Below, in pieces: positions 56,472-64,000 of a stretch of DNA of 64,000 bases; position 1 is the first letter of the stretch; the number at the start of each line of letters is the position of its first letter. Where the stretch lies: contig NZ_JAHLSY010000006.1 of the NCBI RefSeq assembly GCF_019049855.1, positions 59,740 to 123,739 of the forward strand, given 5' to 3'. Origin of the DNA: Hydrogenophilus thiooxidans. GTDB lineage: Bacteria; Pseudomonadota; Gammaproteobacteria; Burkholderiales; Rhodocyclaceae. The notes below the pieces were generated by a model. The model worked only from the letters and a program-made list of their open reading frames with translations. It was not told the DNA's origin and did not search any database. The position numbers were made by a program, and so were the translations under genes.

Positions 56472-57134
56472 TCACTTGAGTTGCACTTCAATCAGTTCGG
56501 TGCGAGTACGGCTGTCCATACGACCCCCTGAAGTCCAGGTGTTGAAATCAGACCGAACAAACCGTTTAACGGTCGGGGCGTACCAAAAGGTTTCCTCGTA
56601 CCTACCGGAGTTACTGCCATCCATCGTTTGTTGCCAAAAACCCTTGCACTCGATGCGTAGGGTGTCATATTCTCCAGCTGGTGTGCTGACTTTTTCTTGG
56701 GTTTTGAGTTCACAATCAGCGTCGTAGTAGCCTTTGCCATTACGCCACGGAAGTTTCTTGAAGCTCCAGCGTTCTCCCACACTGCGAAGCGGAAACTTGA
56801 ACGGTCCGGAGCAGATTTCCACGTTTTCGCTTTGCAAGATTCGGCAGGGGTTCAAGTCCTGAGAAAAGTAGAGGGTCTGCGGCGCCTCATCACTGGTCAA
56901 GGACTTGCTCCGGAACACCAGTTTGTTGTCGAGCACCTCGGCGAAAACTTGCTCATATTTGTTCTCAACTTTATCCGTCCACATGTCGATCCGTTGGTAT
57001 ACCCAACGCTCACCTTTAACGAATTCCGGTCTTGGGGCCAAAACGTCTTCAGCCCAGCCAACGTGCAGATAGAGACCCAATGCAGCGCAAGCCAATATCG
57101 CTCGGATCGGCGATGCAAGGCTGGTTCTTTCCAT
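56472..57134 (-). CDS. hypothetical secreted protein
   Basis: The 220-residue protein has an N-terminal signal peptide (basic MERTSLASPIRA, hydrophobic stretch, cleavage near GWAED). The mature part looks beta-rich with recurring aromatic residues (GERWVYQRIDMW, GERWSFKKLPW, GRYEETFWYAPTVKRFVRSD) and TPAGEYDTLRIECKGFW, a style seen in periplasmic or outer-membrane-associated proteins. I do not recognise a family. GAAGGAAGGAG precedes the ATG. It lies in the repeat-bounded junk region and may be imported. Confidence 0.6.
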   Translation of the reverse strand: MERTSLASPIRAILACAALGLYLHVGWAEDVLAPRPEFVKGERWVYQRIDMWTDKVENKYEQVFAEVLDNKLVFRSKSLTSDEAPQTLYFSQDLNPCRILQSENVEICSGPFKFPLRSVGERWSFKKLPWRNGKGYYDADCELKTQEKVSTPAGEYDTLRIECKGFWQQTMDGSNSGRYEETFWYAPTVKRFVRSDFNTWTSGGRMDSRTRTELIEVQLK

Positions 57135-57252
57135 GTTCGACTCCTTCCTTCAAAAAAGTGAGCCCTTTGTCAGGCATCAATTTGGCGAACAAGAGTGAGC
57201 GCCCTCTTTCACAGAGCACTGCCGTTACCGGACGGTATCGGCACGATCAAAG

Positions 57253-57477
57253 TTAAGGACATAGTACACTATAAATCGAGAAGGCGCTTCCGACCGTTTT
57301 TTTATTTCGCAATCCCCAAGAAAACAGCCAAGCATCGATCGTTGTCAGCGTGGTCATATCGATCCGCCCCATCACTTGACCGACTTTGTCCTGCCGCACG
57401 GTCAAAATTTTATCCACCATCGCTTGTGATCGCTTGTGCAAGCCGTTTTCCGAATTGGGCTCAACCGTGACGCGCAA
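57253..57477 (-). pseudogene. C-terminal remnant of a MazF/PemK-type toxin gene
   Basis: The frame encodes ENGLHKRSQAMVDKILTV, then KVGQVMGRIDMTTL and a final helix, the pattern of the MazF/PemK C-terminal half (PxNGL.. SQ.MVDK.. K.G...G.L). The N-terminal half, with the usual GDVWLV and RP-V-V motifs, is missing. Upstream the sequence instead becomes a recombinase fragment on the other strand. Intact proteins of this family are mRNA interferases; this remnant should be inactive. Confidence 0.6.
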
Positions 57478-57647
57478 CGAAGGGGCATTCCCAAGGGGTG
57501 AGCGAACTGGTGGCGCTACGCTGGCCGCAGGTCGATCTGCGCGCAGGCCTTCAGCAGGTGCGCCAGGTCAAGACGATCCACTGGCGGAGATCGACTCGAA
57601 GCGCCGATCGCGTCGTCGTGGGCTACGTTTTATCATCAGTTCGATAG
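57471..57647 (+). pseudogene. tyrosine recombinase (integrase) fragment
   Basis: In the frame with GTG at 57498 the sequence reads HSQGVSELVALRWPQVDL then RAGLQQVRQVK, which resembles the conserved box around the first catalytic Arg region of tyrosine recombinases (RxSELxALRWxDVDL), although the Arg itself appears changed to Gln-Gly. The frame has stops at both ends (57468 and 57645) and only about 35 codons look like a recombinase. Confidence 0.45.
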
Positions 57648-58066
57648 TCCTTTTCTCGCCACCGCTCGTTTCTGAGGAGCACGAACCCGCAAAAGAGGTT
57701 GCGGCGACGAAATGGCCCTTGCGTTTCAGCGACCATGTAGGCTTTCGTGACTTTGGAGACCCCCATGATCGCCGGACGCGGCAAGAACCGCTCCGGTTTC
57801 TCAACCCAGAGAGGCGGCTCAAACCCAACGCTTTGCGCCACCGCTTCGGCAAAGCCCGCAAGGAAGACGTTGTAGATGGCTTCTGGCAAAAGCGCCGGCT
57901 CTTCTTCGATCATCGCCCTTTGCCGCTCAACCGAACGATTGAGGGGATGCGAGCGCGCGTCGATGAACTCTTTCATGTAAAGGGGAAAATGCTTGATCGT
58001 GTCGTCAAGCACGTACCTCGCAACAAGCGCTAGCGTGTAAGGGCGAACTTTGATGATTTCTGGCAC
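57623..58066 (-). CDS. hypothetical protein
   Basis: The 147-residue frame starts with GTG at 58066, preceded by GAGGAG at good spacing. It shows conserved-looking blocks: YNVFLAGFAEAVAQSVGFEP, PLWVEKPERFLPRP and FRRRNLFCGFVLL near the C-terminus. I have an impression of similar small proteins sitting next to nucleotidyltransferase-type genes, but cannot verify it. The downstream partner, if any, is missing here because the recombinase fragment and MazF remnant follow. Confidence 0.6.
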   Translation of the reverse strand: MPEIIKVRPYTLALVARYVLDDTIKHFPLYMKEFIDARSHPLNRSVERQRAMIEEEPALLPEAIYNVFLAGFAEAVAQSVGFEPPLWVEKPERFLPRPAIMGVSKVTKAYMVAETQGPFRRRNLFCGFVLLRNERWREKDYRTDDKT

Positions 58067-58338
58067 TGTGGTCTCCTCAGCAACCTCGAAAGCAATTGTA
58101 GTCGCGGGTTATCGATATGGTAGTTGACGCGTCCTTGATCATTATATTCCTCGAAGTCGTGCGGAACGCTTCGAAGCGTGCCGTCTGCTTGAACCCAAAT
58201 TGTCCATTAGCCACTTTGCAGTCCAGGGATAACGGGCGGAGCCGAGGCGTTAGCCCAGAGACCGGCATTGCACCGGGGATCCTATCCTACCGTTTGTTCC
58301 ATTTTGGCGTAAAACCGGCTCGAGCTGGCTCCGAGATG
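58067..58338. other. intergenic region with the second repeat copy
   Basis: It holds repeat copy 2 (58143-58194) and GC-rich inverted repeats near 58217-58275, such as GGGC/GCCC and CCGG/CCGG pairs, which could be REP-like or terminate the transglycosylase transcript. No gene is supported. Confidence 0.45.
58143..58194 (+). repeat. dispersed 52-bp repeat, copy 2
   Basis: It starts TATATTCCTCGAAG and ends CTGCTTGAAC. The core ACGCTTCGAAGCGT is a perfect 14-bp palindrome. Together with copy 1 it brackets about 1.9 kb of secreted-protein gene and gene debris in direct orientation. Confidence 0.7.
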
Positions 58339-58944
58339 TTATTGCCGATAGTAGCTGAGCGCGGCAAAGACCAAATTGGGGTAGGTGGGATCCCCCAGGC
58401 TTCCATTGTAGCGGCCCAACGCGCGCGCAAGGTCGCCTTGTTCGATATCGAGGTAGTGGCGCAGGATCACGGTTCCGTACCGAAGGTTGGTGCGCAAGTG
58501 AAAGAGGTTGTGCTCCGGGGTTCCGATGAGATCGACCCAAAAAGGCATCACCTGCATATAGCCACGCGCTCCGGCGGTGGAGACGGCATATTTGCGAAAG
58601 CGGCTTTCGACGTGGATTACCGCAAGCACGAGATCGGGGGAAAGCCCCGCGCGCGCCGCTTCGTACCAGACGGTGTAGAGGAGCTCGTCGCGCTCGGCAG
58701 GGTCTGGTAGATAGCGCGCGACCCGTGGCCGCGCTTGGGCAACCCATTGGGTGCTTTCGGGAAAAATCGCGGCAAGCGTTGCGATCGGTGGCGGCGCATC
58801 GGCCTGGGTGGCAGTAGCGAGCGCGGCGCGCACCGCGTCGGCTAGCGGCTCGTAGCGCTGCGCCCCCGCAAGAAGGGGAGCGGGCGCGGTAAGGAGCGCA
58901 CAAAGGAGCAGGAATGTGCCGGTGCGCTGGGCGCCGCGCATCAT
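58339..58944 (-). CDS. lytic transglycosylase, SLT domain
   Basis: The 201-residue protein has a signal peptide ([19 protein letters not shown]) and a C-terminal SLT domain with the catalytic Glu in [20 protein letters not shown], followed by YMQVMPFW and the [16 protein letters not shown] end typical of the family. It cleaves peptidoglycan glycan strands in the periplasm. The ATG at 58944 overlaps the proS stop (ATGA), so the two are coupled. Confidence 0.88.
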   Translation of the reverse strand: MMRGAQRTGTFLLLCALLTAPAPLLAGAQRYEPLADAVRAALATATQADAPPPIATLAAIFPESTQWVAQARPRVARYLPDPAERDELLYTVWYEAARAGLSPDLVLAVIHVESRFRKYAVSTAGARGYMQVMPFWVDLIGTPEHNLFHLRTNLRYGTVILRHYLDIEQGDLARALGRYNGSLGDPTYPNLVFAALSYYRQ

Positions 58945-60677
58945 GTTGTGCGCGTACCCCCCGCCTTTGCGCTGCGGATTGCGGCGATCACCTGAGTAAG
59001 CGCTTCGGATTCCGGCAGCACCATATTGTCGGCGGCCCGGCGGTGGCGGATTTCCACGGTCCCAGCGTTCAGACCGCGGTCGCTTACGACCAGACGCCAC
59101 GGCACGCCGATCAATTCCCAGTCGGCGAACATCGCTCCGGGCCGCTCGTTGCGGTCGTCCAGGATCACGTCGATGCCTGCGTCACTGAGTGCGCGGTAGA
59201 TCCGTTCAGCTGCTTCGGCGACCGCGGGCGATTTGGCCGCACCGATCGGACAGACCACCGCTTCGAACGGAGCGATCGCCTCTGGCCAGATGATGCCCCG
59301 TGCGTCGTGGTTCTGTTCGATCGCAGCGCCCAGGATGCGGGTCACGCCGATCCCGTAACAGCCCATCTCCATCGGGCGTTCCGTACCGGTTTCGTCGAGG
59401 AAGGTGCACTGCATCGCCTCGGAGTATTTGGTGCGCAGTTGGAAAATGTGGCCCACTTCGATCCCTTTGCAGAGCGCAAGCGTCCCTTTGCCGTCAGGCG
59501 AAGGGTCGCCGGCGACGACGTTACGCAGATCGGCCACTTCGGGTTCGGGAAAGTCGCGACCGATATTGACGCCGGTAAAGTGAAAGCCGTCACGGTTCGC
59601 GCCGGTGACGAAGTCGGCCATTTTCGCGACGGTGCGGTCGGCGATGATCCGTCCGGTGAATCCGACGGGGCCGAGTGAGCCCGGGCCAGCGCCGAATGCG
59701 GTGCGAATTGCCGCTTCAGTCGCGAAAGTCAGCGGATTTTTGATTCCTGGCAGCTTTTGCGCTTTGATTTCGTTGAGCTCGTGGTCGCCACGCAGCAGGA
59801 GCAGCACCGGTTCGCCAGCGTCGCTCTCGACGACCACCGCTTTGACGGTCCGTTCGATGGGAACATTGAGGAACGCGACCAGCTCGGCGATCGTCTTCAC
59901 TCCTGGCGTCGCCACTTCGGTCAAGGGGGCGGTGGGTGCTGGGCGCTCGCCCGGTGGCGGAAGCGCTTCGGCGAGCTCGACGTTGGCGGCGTAATCGGAG
60001 GTGGGGCAGTAGGCGATCGTGTCTTCGCCGGTTTCGGCGATCACGTGGAATTCGTGCGAACCAGTGCCGCCGATCGAGCCGGTGTCAGCAGCCACCGCGC
60101 GGAATTCCAGCCCCAGCCGGGTGAAGATCCGGGTGTAGGTGTCAAACATGTTGCGGTATTCCCGCTCCAGGTCGGAAAATGAGGCGTGGAACGAGTAGCC
60201 GTCTTTCATGATGAATTCGCGCGCGCGCATCACGCCGAAACGGGGGCGGATTTCGTCGCGGAATTTGGTTTGGATTTGGTAGAAGTGTTTGGGCAGCTGC
60301 TTGTAGCTTTTGATTTCGCGGCGGACGAAATCGGTGATGACCTCTTCATGGGTGGGACCGATCACGAAATCGCGTTCGTGCCGGTCTTGGAAACGGAGCA
60401 ACTCCGGCCCGTAGAAGGTCCAGCGGCCTGACTCTTGCCAGAGCTCCGCGGGTTGTACCGCAGGCATGAGGAGTTCGAGCGCCCCGGCGCGGTTCATCTC
60501 TTCGCGCACGATCGCTTCGACTTTGCGCAGGCTCCTAAGCCCCAGCGGGGTCCAGGTGTAGATGCCCGCAGCGACCTTTTTGATGAAACCGGCGCGGATC
60601 ATCAGCTTCTGGCTGACGATTTCGGCGTCCGACGGGTCTTCCTTGAGGGTTGCAATAAAGAATTGACGCGCTTTCAT
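58941..60677 (-). CDS. proS: prolyl-tRNA synthetase, bacterial type
   Basis: The 578-residue class II synthetase starts [20 protein letters not shown]. It has motif 2 region [26 protein letters not shown], an inserted editing domain (about 230-390) and motif 3 [23 protein letters not shown], followed by the anticodon-binding domain. It charges tRNA-Pro. The length matches bacterial ProS with the INS editing domain. A GTG four codons upstream is not needed. Confidence 0.97.
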   Translation of the reverse strand: MKARQFFIATLKEDPSDAEIVSQKLMIRAGFIKKVAAGIYTWTPLGLRSLRKVEAIVREEMNRAGALELLMPAVQPAELWQESGRWTFYGPELLRFQDRHERDFVIGPTHEEVITDFVRREIKSYKQLPKHFYQIQTKFRDEIRPRFGVMRAREFIMKDGYSFHASFSDLEREYRNMFDTYTRIFTRLGLEFRAVAADTGSIGGTGSHEFHVIAETGEDTIAYCPTSDYAANVELAEALPPPGERPAPTAPLTEVATPGVKTIAELVAFLNVPIERTVKAVVVESDAGEPVLLLLRGDHELNEIKAQKLPGIKNPLTFATEAAIRTAFGAGPGSLGPVGFTGRIIADRTVAKMADFVTGANRDGFHFTGVNIGRDFPEPEVADLRNVVAGDPSPDGKGTLALCKGIEVGHIFQLRTKYSEAMQCTFLDETGTERPMEMGCYGIGVTRILGAAIEQNHDARGIIWPEAIAPFEAVVCPIGAAKSPAVAEAAERIYRALSDAGIDVILDDRNERPGAMFADWELIGVPWRLVVSDRGLNAGTVEIRHRRAADNMVLPESEALTQVIAAIRSAKAGGTRTT

Positions 60678-60804
60678 AGCGAAACACACCGCTGACTCAG
60701 TTTGTCCTGAGCGGCGAGTTTAGCACGCCCAGGGGGTGAGGGTGTTGCAGGAATGGGGCAAATCGGGTAGATTGGTGCAGTGCAACAAAAAAGGATTCCT
60801 CACA

Positions 60805-62226
60805 ATGATGAGCGCGCACCCGGTGGTCTGGATCGAGAACAAGACCTTCGCTGAGATCCAAGTGGGAGATAGTGCGGAGATTACCCGCACGTTACGCCCC
60901 GAAGACATCCACCTTTTTGCTGTGCTCTCCGGCGACCTCAACCCGACGCACGTCGACCCCGAGTACGCCCGATCGGGGCAGTTCCGCGAAATCGTCGGCC
61001 ACTCGATGTGGGGCGGGGCGCTCTTTTCCGCAATTTTAGGGACGGAATACCCTGGGCCCGGCACCGTCTATGTGCGACAAGACCTGCGGTTCCACCGCCC
61101 GATCGTGATCGGGGATACGCTCACCGCGCGCGTCACGGTACGGGAAAAGTTCGCTCACAACCACCATGTGCTGTTCGATTGCACAGCGACCAACCAGGAG
61201 GGGTTGCTGGTGATCGACGGCACCGCGGAGGTGGTTGCGCCCACGGAAAAGATCCGGCGGCCGCGGGTCGATCTGCCGGAGGTGACGATCTCCGACAAGG
61301 AGCTCCGCTACCAGCACCTGATGGCGCTGATGCGCGGCTTGCCGCCGGTGCGAATGGCGGTGGCGCACCCGTGCAGTGAGTATGCGCTTCTGGGGGCGTT
61401 GGAAGCGAAGGAGGCGGGGGTGATCGATCCGGTGCTCGTCGGTCCGCGGGCGCGCATCACCGCGTTGGCCGAGCAACTGGAGGTGTCGCTTGATGGCGTT
61501 GCGCTGATCGACACCCCCCATTCCCATGCGTCGGCCGAGGTAGCGGTGGCGCTTTGCCGCAAAGGGGAGTGCGCGGCGTTGATGAAGGGGTCCCTGCATA
61601 CCGACGAACTGATGAGCGAAGTGGTGAACAAAGAGCGAGGGCTGCGGACCGACCGTCGCATTTCCCATGTGTTCCTTGCCGACGTTCCCACCTACCCCCA
61701 TCCGCTGATGATCACCGACGCGGCGATCAACATCGAACCGACGCTCGAAGAGAAGCGCGACATCGTGCAGAATGCGATCGATCTGGCGCATGCGATCGGG
61801 ATCACTGAACCGAAAGTGGCGATCCTCTCCGCAGTCGAAACGGTCAATCCGAAGATCCGCTCGACGGTCGAGGCGGCGGCGCTTTGCAAGATGGCCGACC
61901 GCGGACAGATCACGGGGGGGTTGCTGGATGGACCGCTTGCATTCGACAATGCCGTTTCGCTGGTTGCGGCGAAGGTGAAAGGGATCCGCTCGGCGGTAGC
62001 GGGGAATGCCGATATTCTGGTCGTGCCCGACCTCGAAGCGGGGAACATGCTGGCAAAACAGCTCGAATACTTGGCGAACGCTTTGATGGCGGGGATCGTT
62101 TTGGGCGCGAAGGTGCCCATTGTCCTTACCAGCCGCGCCGATACCCCGGAGACGCGGGTCGCAAGCTGTGCGCTTGCGCAGATTCTGGTTACGGCGAAAA
62201 CGCAAGGCGTGGCGTTGCCGTCGTGA
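60805..62226 (+). CDS. MaoC-like hydratase / phosphate acetyltransferase fusion
   Basis: The 473-residue protein has an N-terminal MaoC-type hot-dog domain (residues about 10-145; FAVLSGDLNPTHVDPEYA with the hydratase-2 Asp/His pair) and a C-terminal phosphotransacetylase/butyryltransferase domain (MADRGQITGGLLDGPLAFDNA; VPDLEAGNMLAKQLEYL). Such fusions are annotated bifunctional enoyl-CoA hydratase/phosphate acetyltransferase. With ackA next door it probably links acyl-CoA to acyl phosphate and ATP. AAAGGA precedes the ATG. Confidence 0.9.
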   Translation: MMSAHPVVWIENKTFAEIQVGDSAEITRTLRPEDIHLFAVLSGDLNPTHVDPEYARSGQFREIVGHSMWGGALFSAILGTEYPGPGTVYVRQDLRFHRPIVIGDTLTARVTVREKFAHNHHVLFDCTATNQEGLLVIDGTAEVVAPTEKIRRPRVDLPEVTISDKELRYQHLMALMRGLPPVRMAVAHPCSEYALLGALEAKEAGVIDPVLVGPRARITALAEQLEVSLDGVALIDTPHSHASAEVAVALCRKGECAALMKGSLHTDELMSEVVNKERGLRTDRRISHVFLADVPTYPHPLMITDAAINIEPTLEEKRDIVQNAIDLAHAIGITEPKVAILSAVETVNPKIRSTVEAAALCKMADRGQITGGLLDGPLAFDNAVSLVAAKVKGIRSAVAGNADILVVPDLEAGNMLAKQLEYLANALMAGIVLGAKVPIVLTSRADTPETRVASCALAQILVTAKTQGVALPS

Positions 62227-62315
62227 CCGATCTGGCGATGGGGGGACCGTGGGGGCCTGAGGTGCGGGACAGGCGAACCATCTTTCCCAGACGAAACGAC
62301 CCAGGAACGAAAAAG

Positions 62316-63641
62316 ATGATCGAACCGCAACTGCACACCCAAGCGATCCTCTGCTTGAACGCGGGCTCCTCAAGCCTCAAATTCGCTCTCTTTCCGTGTG
62401 ACGAAAACGGGGTGGCGGCTTCCGCGCAGTGGTGGGGAAAGATCGACGGAATTGGTCTGGGGGCGGCGCAGTTGCAATGGCAGAGCGCCAGCGAAGAGGG
62501 GTTGCAAGAAACCGAGGCGGGCCCCGCGGGCAACAACCCAACCGACCCTGCGGGTGCTGCGGTGCGCGCACAAGCTCGCGGCCAAGCTGCCACAGGGCGG
62601 ATTGCAATACCGCTCGATGGGGACCTAGAGGCGCAGCATGGCGCGGCACTCATCGCGCTCTTGGCGTGGATCGAGGAGCATCTTGCTGGAGTGACGGTGG
62701 CGGCGGTTGCGCATCGCGTGGTGCACGGCGGGCGCCATTTCGCCGCGCCCGTGGTGATCGACGACGCGGTGTTTGCGCAACTCGAAGCGCTCGTTCCGCT
62801 TGCGCCGCTTCATCAGCCGCACAACCTGCGCCCGATCCGGTTGTTGCGCGCGCGCCACCCCGATTGGCTCCAGGTGGCCTGCTTCGACACTGCGTTTCAC
62901 CGCACGCAACCGTGGCAGGCGCAGATGATGCCGTTGCCGCGCCGCTACTGGGAAGCAGGGGTGCGGCGTTACGGCTTTCATGGCCTTTCGTATGCCTATG
63001 TGGCCGGGCGCTTACCGGAGGTGTTGGGAGCAGAGCGTGCGGCGGGGCGTGTGGTGGTGGCCCACCTGGGTAATGGCGCGTCGATGTGCGCGCTGCACGC
63101 AGGCCAAAGCGTCGCCTCGACGATGGGGTTTACTGCGCTCGACGGCTTGATGATGGGCACCCGCTGTGGGACGATCGACGTGGGAGTTGCGCTCTACCTG
63201 TTGCAACACGAAAAGCGTGACGCGCGCGCAATCGAACACATTCTCTACCGCGAATCGGGGTTGCTCGGCGTTTCCGAACTCAGTTCCGACATGCGCACGC
63301 TTTTGGCAAGCGATGACCCGAAAGCGGTTGAGGCGGTCGAACTCTTCTGTTATCGGGCCGCGCGAGAGTTGGGTTCGCTGGCTGCCGCGCTGCAAGGGTT
63401 GGACGCGCTGGTGTTTACCGGCGGAATCGGCGAACACGCCGCAGCGGTGCGCGCGCGCATCGCCCAATACGCCGCGTGGCTTGGTGTAGCGATCGACGAC
63501 GCCGCGAATGCAGCGGCGGTTGGGCCGCTACCTGATGGCTATCGACGCATCGAAGCGCCAGGTAGCCGCGTGGCGGTGGCGGTGGTGGCGACCAACGAAG
63601 AGGCGGTGATGGCCAAGGCGGCGTGGGAGGTGGGGCTCTAA
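62316..63641 (+). CDS. ackA: acetate kinase
   Basis: The 441-residue protein has LCLNAGSSSLKFALF at the N-terminus, AHRVVHGGRHF, VACFDTAFHRTQP, the RRYGFHGLSYAYV motif and FTGGIGEHAAAVR. It exchanges phosphate between acetyl phosphate and ADP. It is longer than typical (about 400) because of an Ala/Gly-rich insert near residues 63-100. It follows the fusion gene by 89 bases in an apparent operon and is directly followed by an insertion sequence. Confidence 0.95.
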   Translation: MIEPQLHTQAILCLNAGSSSLKFALFPCDENGVAASAQWWGKIDGIGLGAAQLQWQSASEEGLQETEAGPAGNNPTDPAGAAVRAQARGQAATGRIAIPLDGDLEAQHGAALIALLAWIEEHLAGVTVAAVAHRVVHGGRHFAAPVVIDDAVFAQLEALVPLAPLHQPHNLRPIRLLRARHPDWLQVACFDTAFHRTQPWQAQMMPLPRRYWEAGVRRYGFHGLSYAYVAGRLPEVLGAERAAGRVVVAHLGNGASMCALHAGQSVASTMGFTALDGLMMGTRCGTIDVGVALYLLQHEKRDARAIEHILYRESGLLGVSELSSDMRTLLASDDPKAVEAVELFCYRAARELGSLAAALQGLDALVFTGGIGEHAAAVRARIAQYAAWLGVAIDDAANAAAVGPLPDGYRRIEAPGSRVAVAVVATNEEAVMAKAAWEVGL

Positions 63642-63657
63642 CTGCTTTCTAAAAGCT

Positions 63658-63692
63658 TGCGCAAAGTTTCTCGTTTCTTTACGATTTGCGCA
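63658..63692 (+). repeat. stem-loop at the left end of the IS607 element
   Basis: TGCGCAAA (63658-63665) pairs with TTTGCGCA (63685-63692). Inside, TCGT (63671-63674) pairs with ACGA (63681-63684). The last base of the outer arm is the A of the recombinase ATG. It may be a recombinase binding site or control translation of the recombinase. Confidence 0.55.
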
Positions 63693-64000
63693 TGTCTCGC
63701 AAACTCGTTTCGATCCATGAAGCGGCCAAAGCGCTCGGCGTCTCGGCGCAGACTTTGCGGCGCTGGGAGCGCGAAGGCAAGTTCTTTCCCGATGAACGCA
63801 CAGCAGGCGGACGCAGGCGCTATGACCTTGCGCGACTCATGCCGGAGAAGTTTCGCTCGCAGGCTGAAGCCACACGCAAGACCGTTGCCTATGCCCGCGT
63901 ATCCAGTCACGACCAGAAGGACGACCTCAAGCGGCAAAAGCAGGTTCTGGAGCTCTATTGCGCGCGTCAGGGTTGGACGTTCGAGGTCATCGCCGATCTT
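63692..64000 (+). CDS. tnpA: IS607-type serine recombinase TnpA, 3' end outside the window
   Basis: The 103 visible residues start MSRKLVSIHEAAKALGVSAQ, a MerR-like helix-turn-helix (TLRRWEREGKFFPDERTAGGRRRY), then the serine recombinase start VAYARVSSHDQKDDL with the nucleophilic Ser. A DNA-binding domain in front of the catalytic domain is the mark of IS607 TnpA. It catalyses element movement with little target specificity. Confidence 0.93.
   Translation, partial: MSRKLVSIHEAAKALGVSAQTLRRWEREGKFFPDERTAGGRRRYDLARLMPEKFRSQAEATRKTVAYARVSSHDQKDDLKRQKQVLELYCARQGWTFEVIADL

Larger units (their letters stand above)
63642..64000 (+). mobile_element. left part of an IS607-family insertion sequence
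   Basis: The serine recombinase gene at 63692 identifies the family. The left end lies somewhere in the 50 bases after the ackA stop. IS607 elements have no long terminal inverted repeats, so the exact end cannot be fixed. The remainder, probably including tnpB, is outside the window. Confidence 0.7.

Noticed and set aside
57386..58033. 215-codon plus-strand frame
   Set aside because: It runs antisense to the better supported 57623-58066 gene, which has a strong ribosome-binding site, and its composition is not protein-like.

Overview
The window is a GC-rich chromosomal segment of a Gram-negative proteobacterium. The gene types fit a betaproteobacterium: UbiM-type hydroxylase, an ArgA with kinase-like plus GNAT domains, the GlmU-GlmS pair, YggX and a c4-type cytochrome. 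The SbtA/SbtB bicarbonate-uptake pair, lactate oxidation genes, a bacteriohemerythrin and several haem proteins suggest a respiratory, possibly autotrophic organism such as a member of the Hydrogenophilales. That placement is an inference from gene content and was not tested by a search.

Left part (1-26.8 kb): a bacteriohemerythrin cut by the window edge, a HIT protein, tRNA-Ser(UGA), folB-sbtA-sbtB, glmU-glmS, the lactate-oxidation operon lutABC, an RND efflux pair, ygiQ, azlC-azlD, mutM and a dynamin-like GTPase. An arsenic operon follows on the minus strand (arsR, arsC, acr3, ArsP-type permease, small thioredoxin-like protein). Its arsenite pump gene acr3 has lost its middle section and is broken. 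Next come initiator tRNA-fMet, rsmE-argA-yggX, phoU with an apparent Pho box, and rpiA.

Middle (27.0-42.1 kb): a complete type 3 BREX phage-defence locus on the plus strand, inserted between rpiA and moeA. The order is brxF, brxC, an extra AlbA_2/ATPase-like gene, pglX (DUF1156 methyltransferase), brxHII helicase, pglZ and brxA. It shows signs of active evolution. The pglX gene carries an internal AT-rich block of about 300 bp just before its catalytic motif. A fragment resembling an IS21-type end, and a gene stub, sit between pglX and brxHII. A cluster of AATGCGCA-like repeats and a duplicated ribosome-binding sequence precede pglX.

Right part (42.1-64 kb): moeA, a DUF455 ferritin-like protein, cytochrome c4, engB, a D-lactate/glycolate dehydrogenase, hemB, a pyrimidine nucleotidase, a BioC-like methyltransferase, tldD, a FadL-type porin with a DUF3365 haem protein, ubiM and an MFS transporter. 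A 2-kb junk region (56.2-58.2 kb) is bounded by two related 52-bp repeats with a palindromic core. It holds a secreted hypothetical protein, a 3' remnant of a MazF-type toxin gene, a tyrosine-recombinase fragment and another hypothetical gene. After it come a lytic transglycosylase, proS, a MaoC-phosphate acetyltransferase fusion with ackA, and the left end of an IS607-type insertion sequence that runs off the window.
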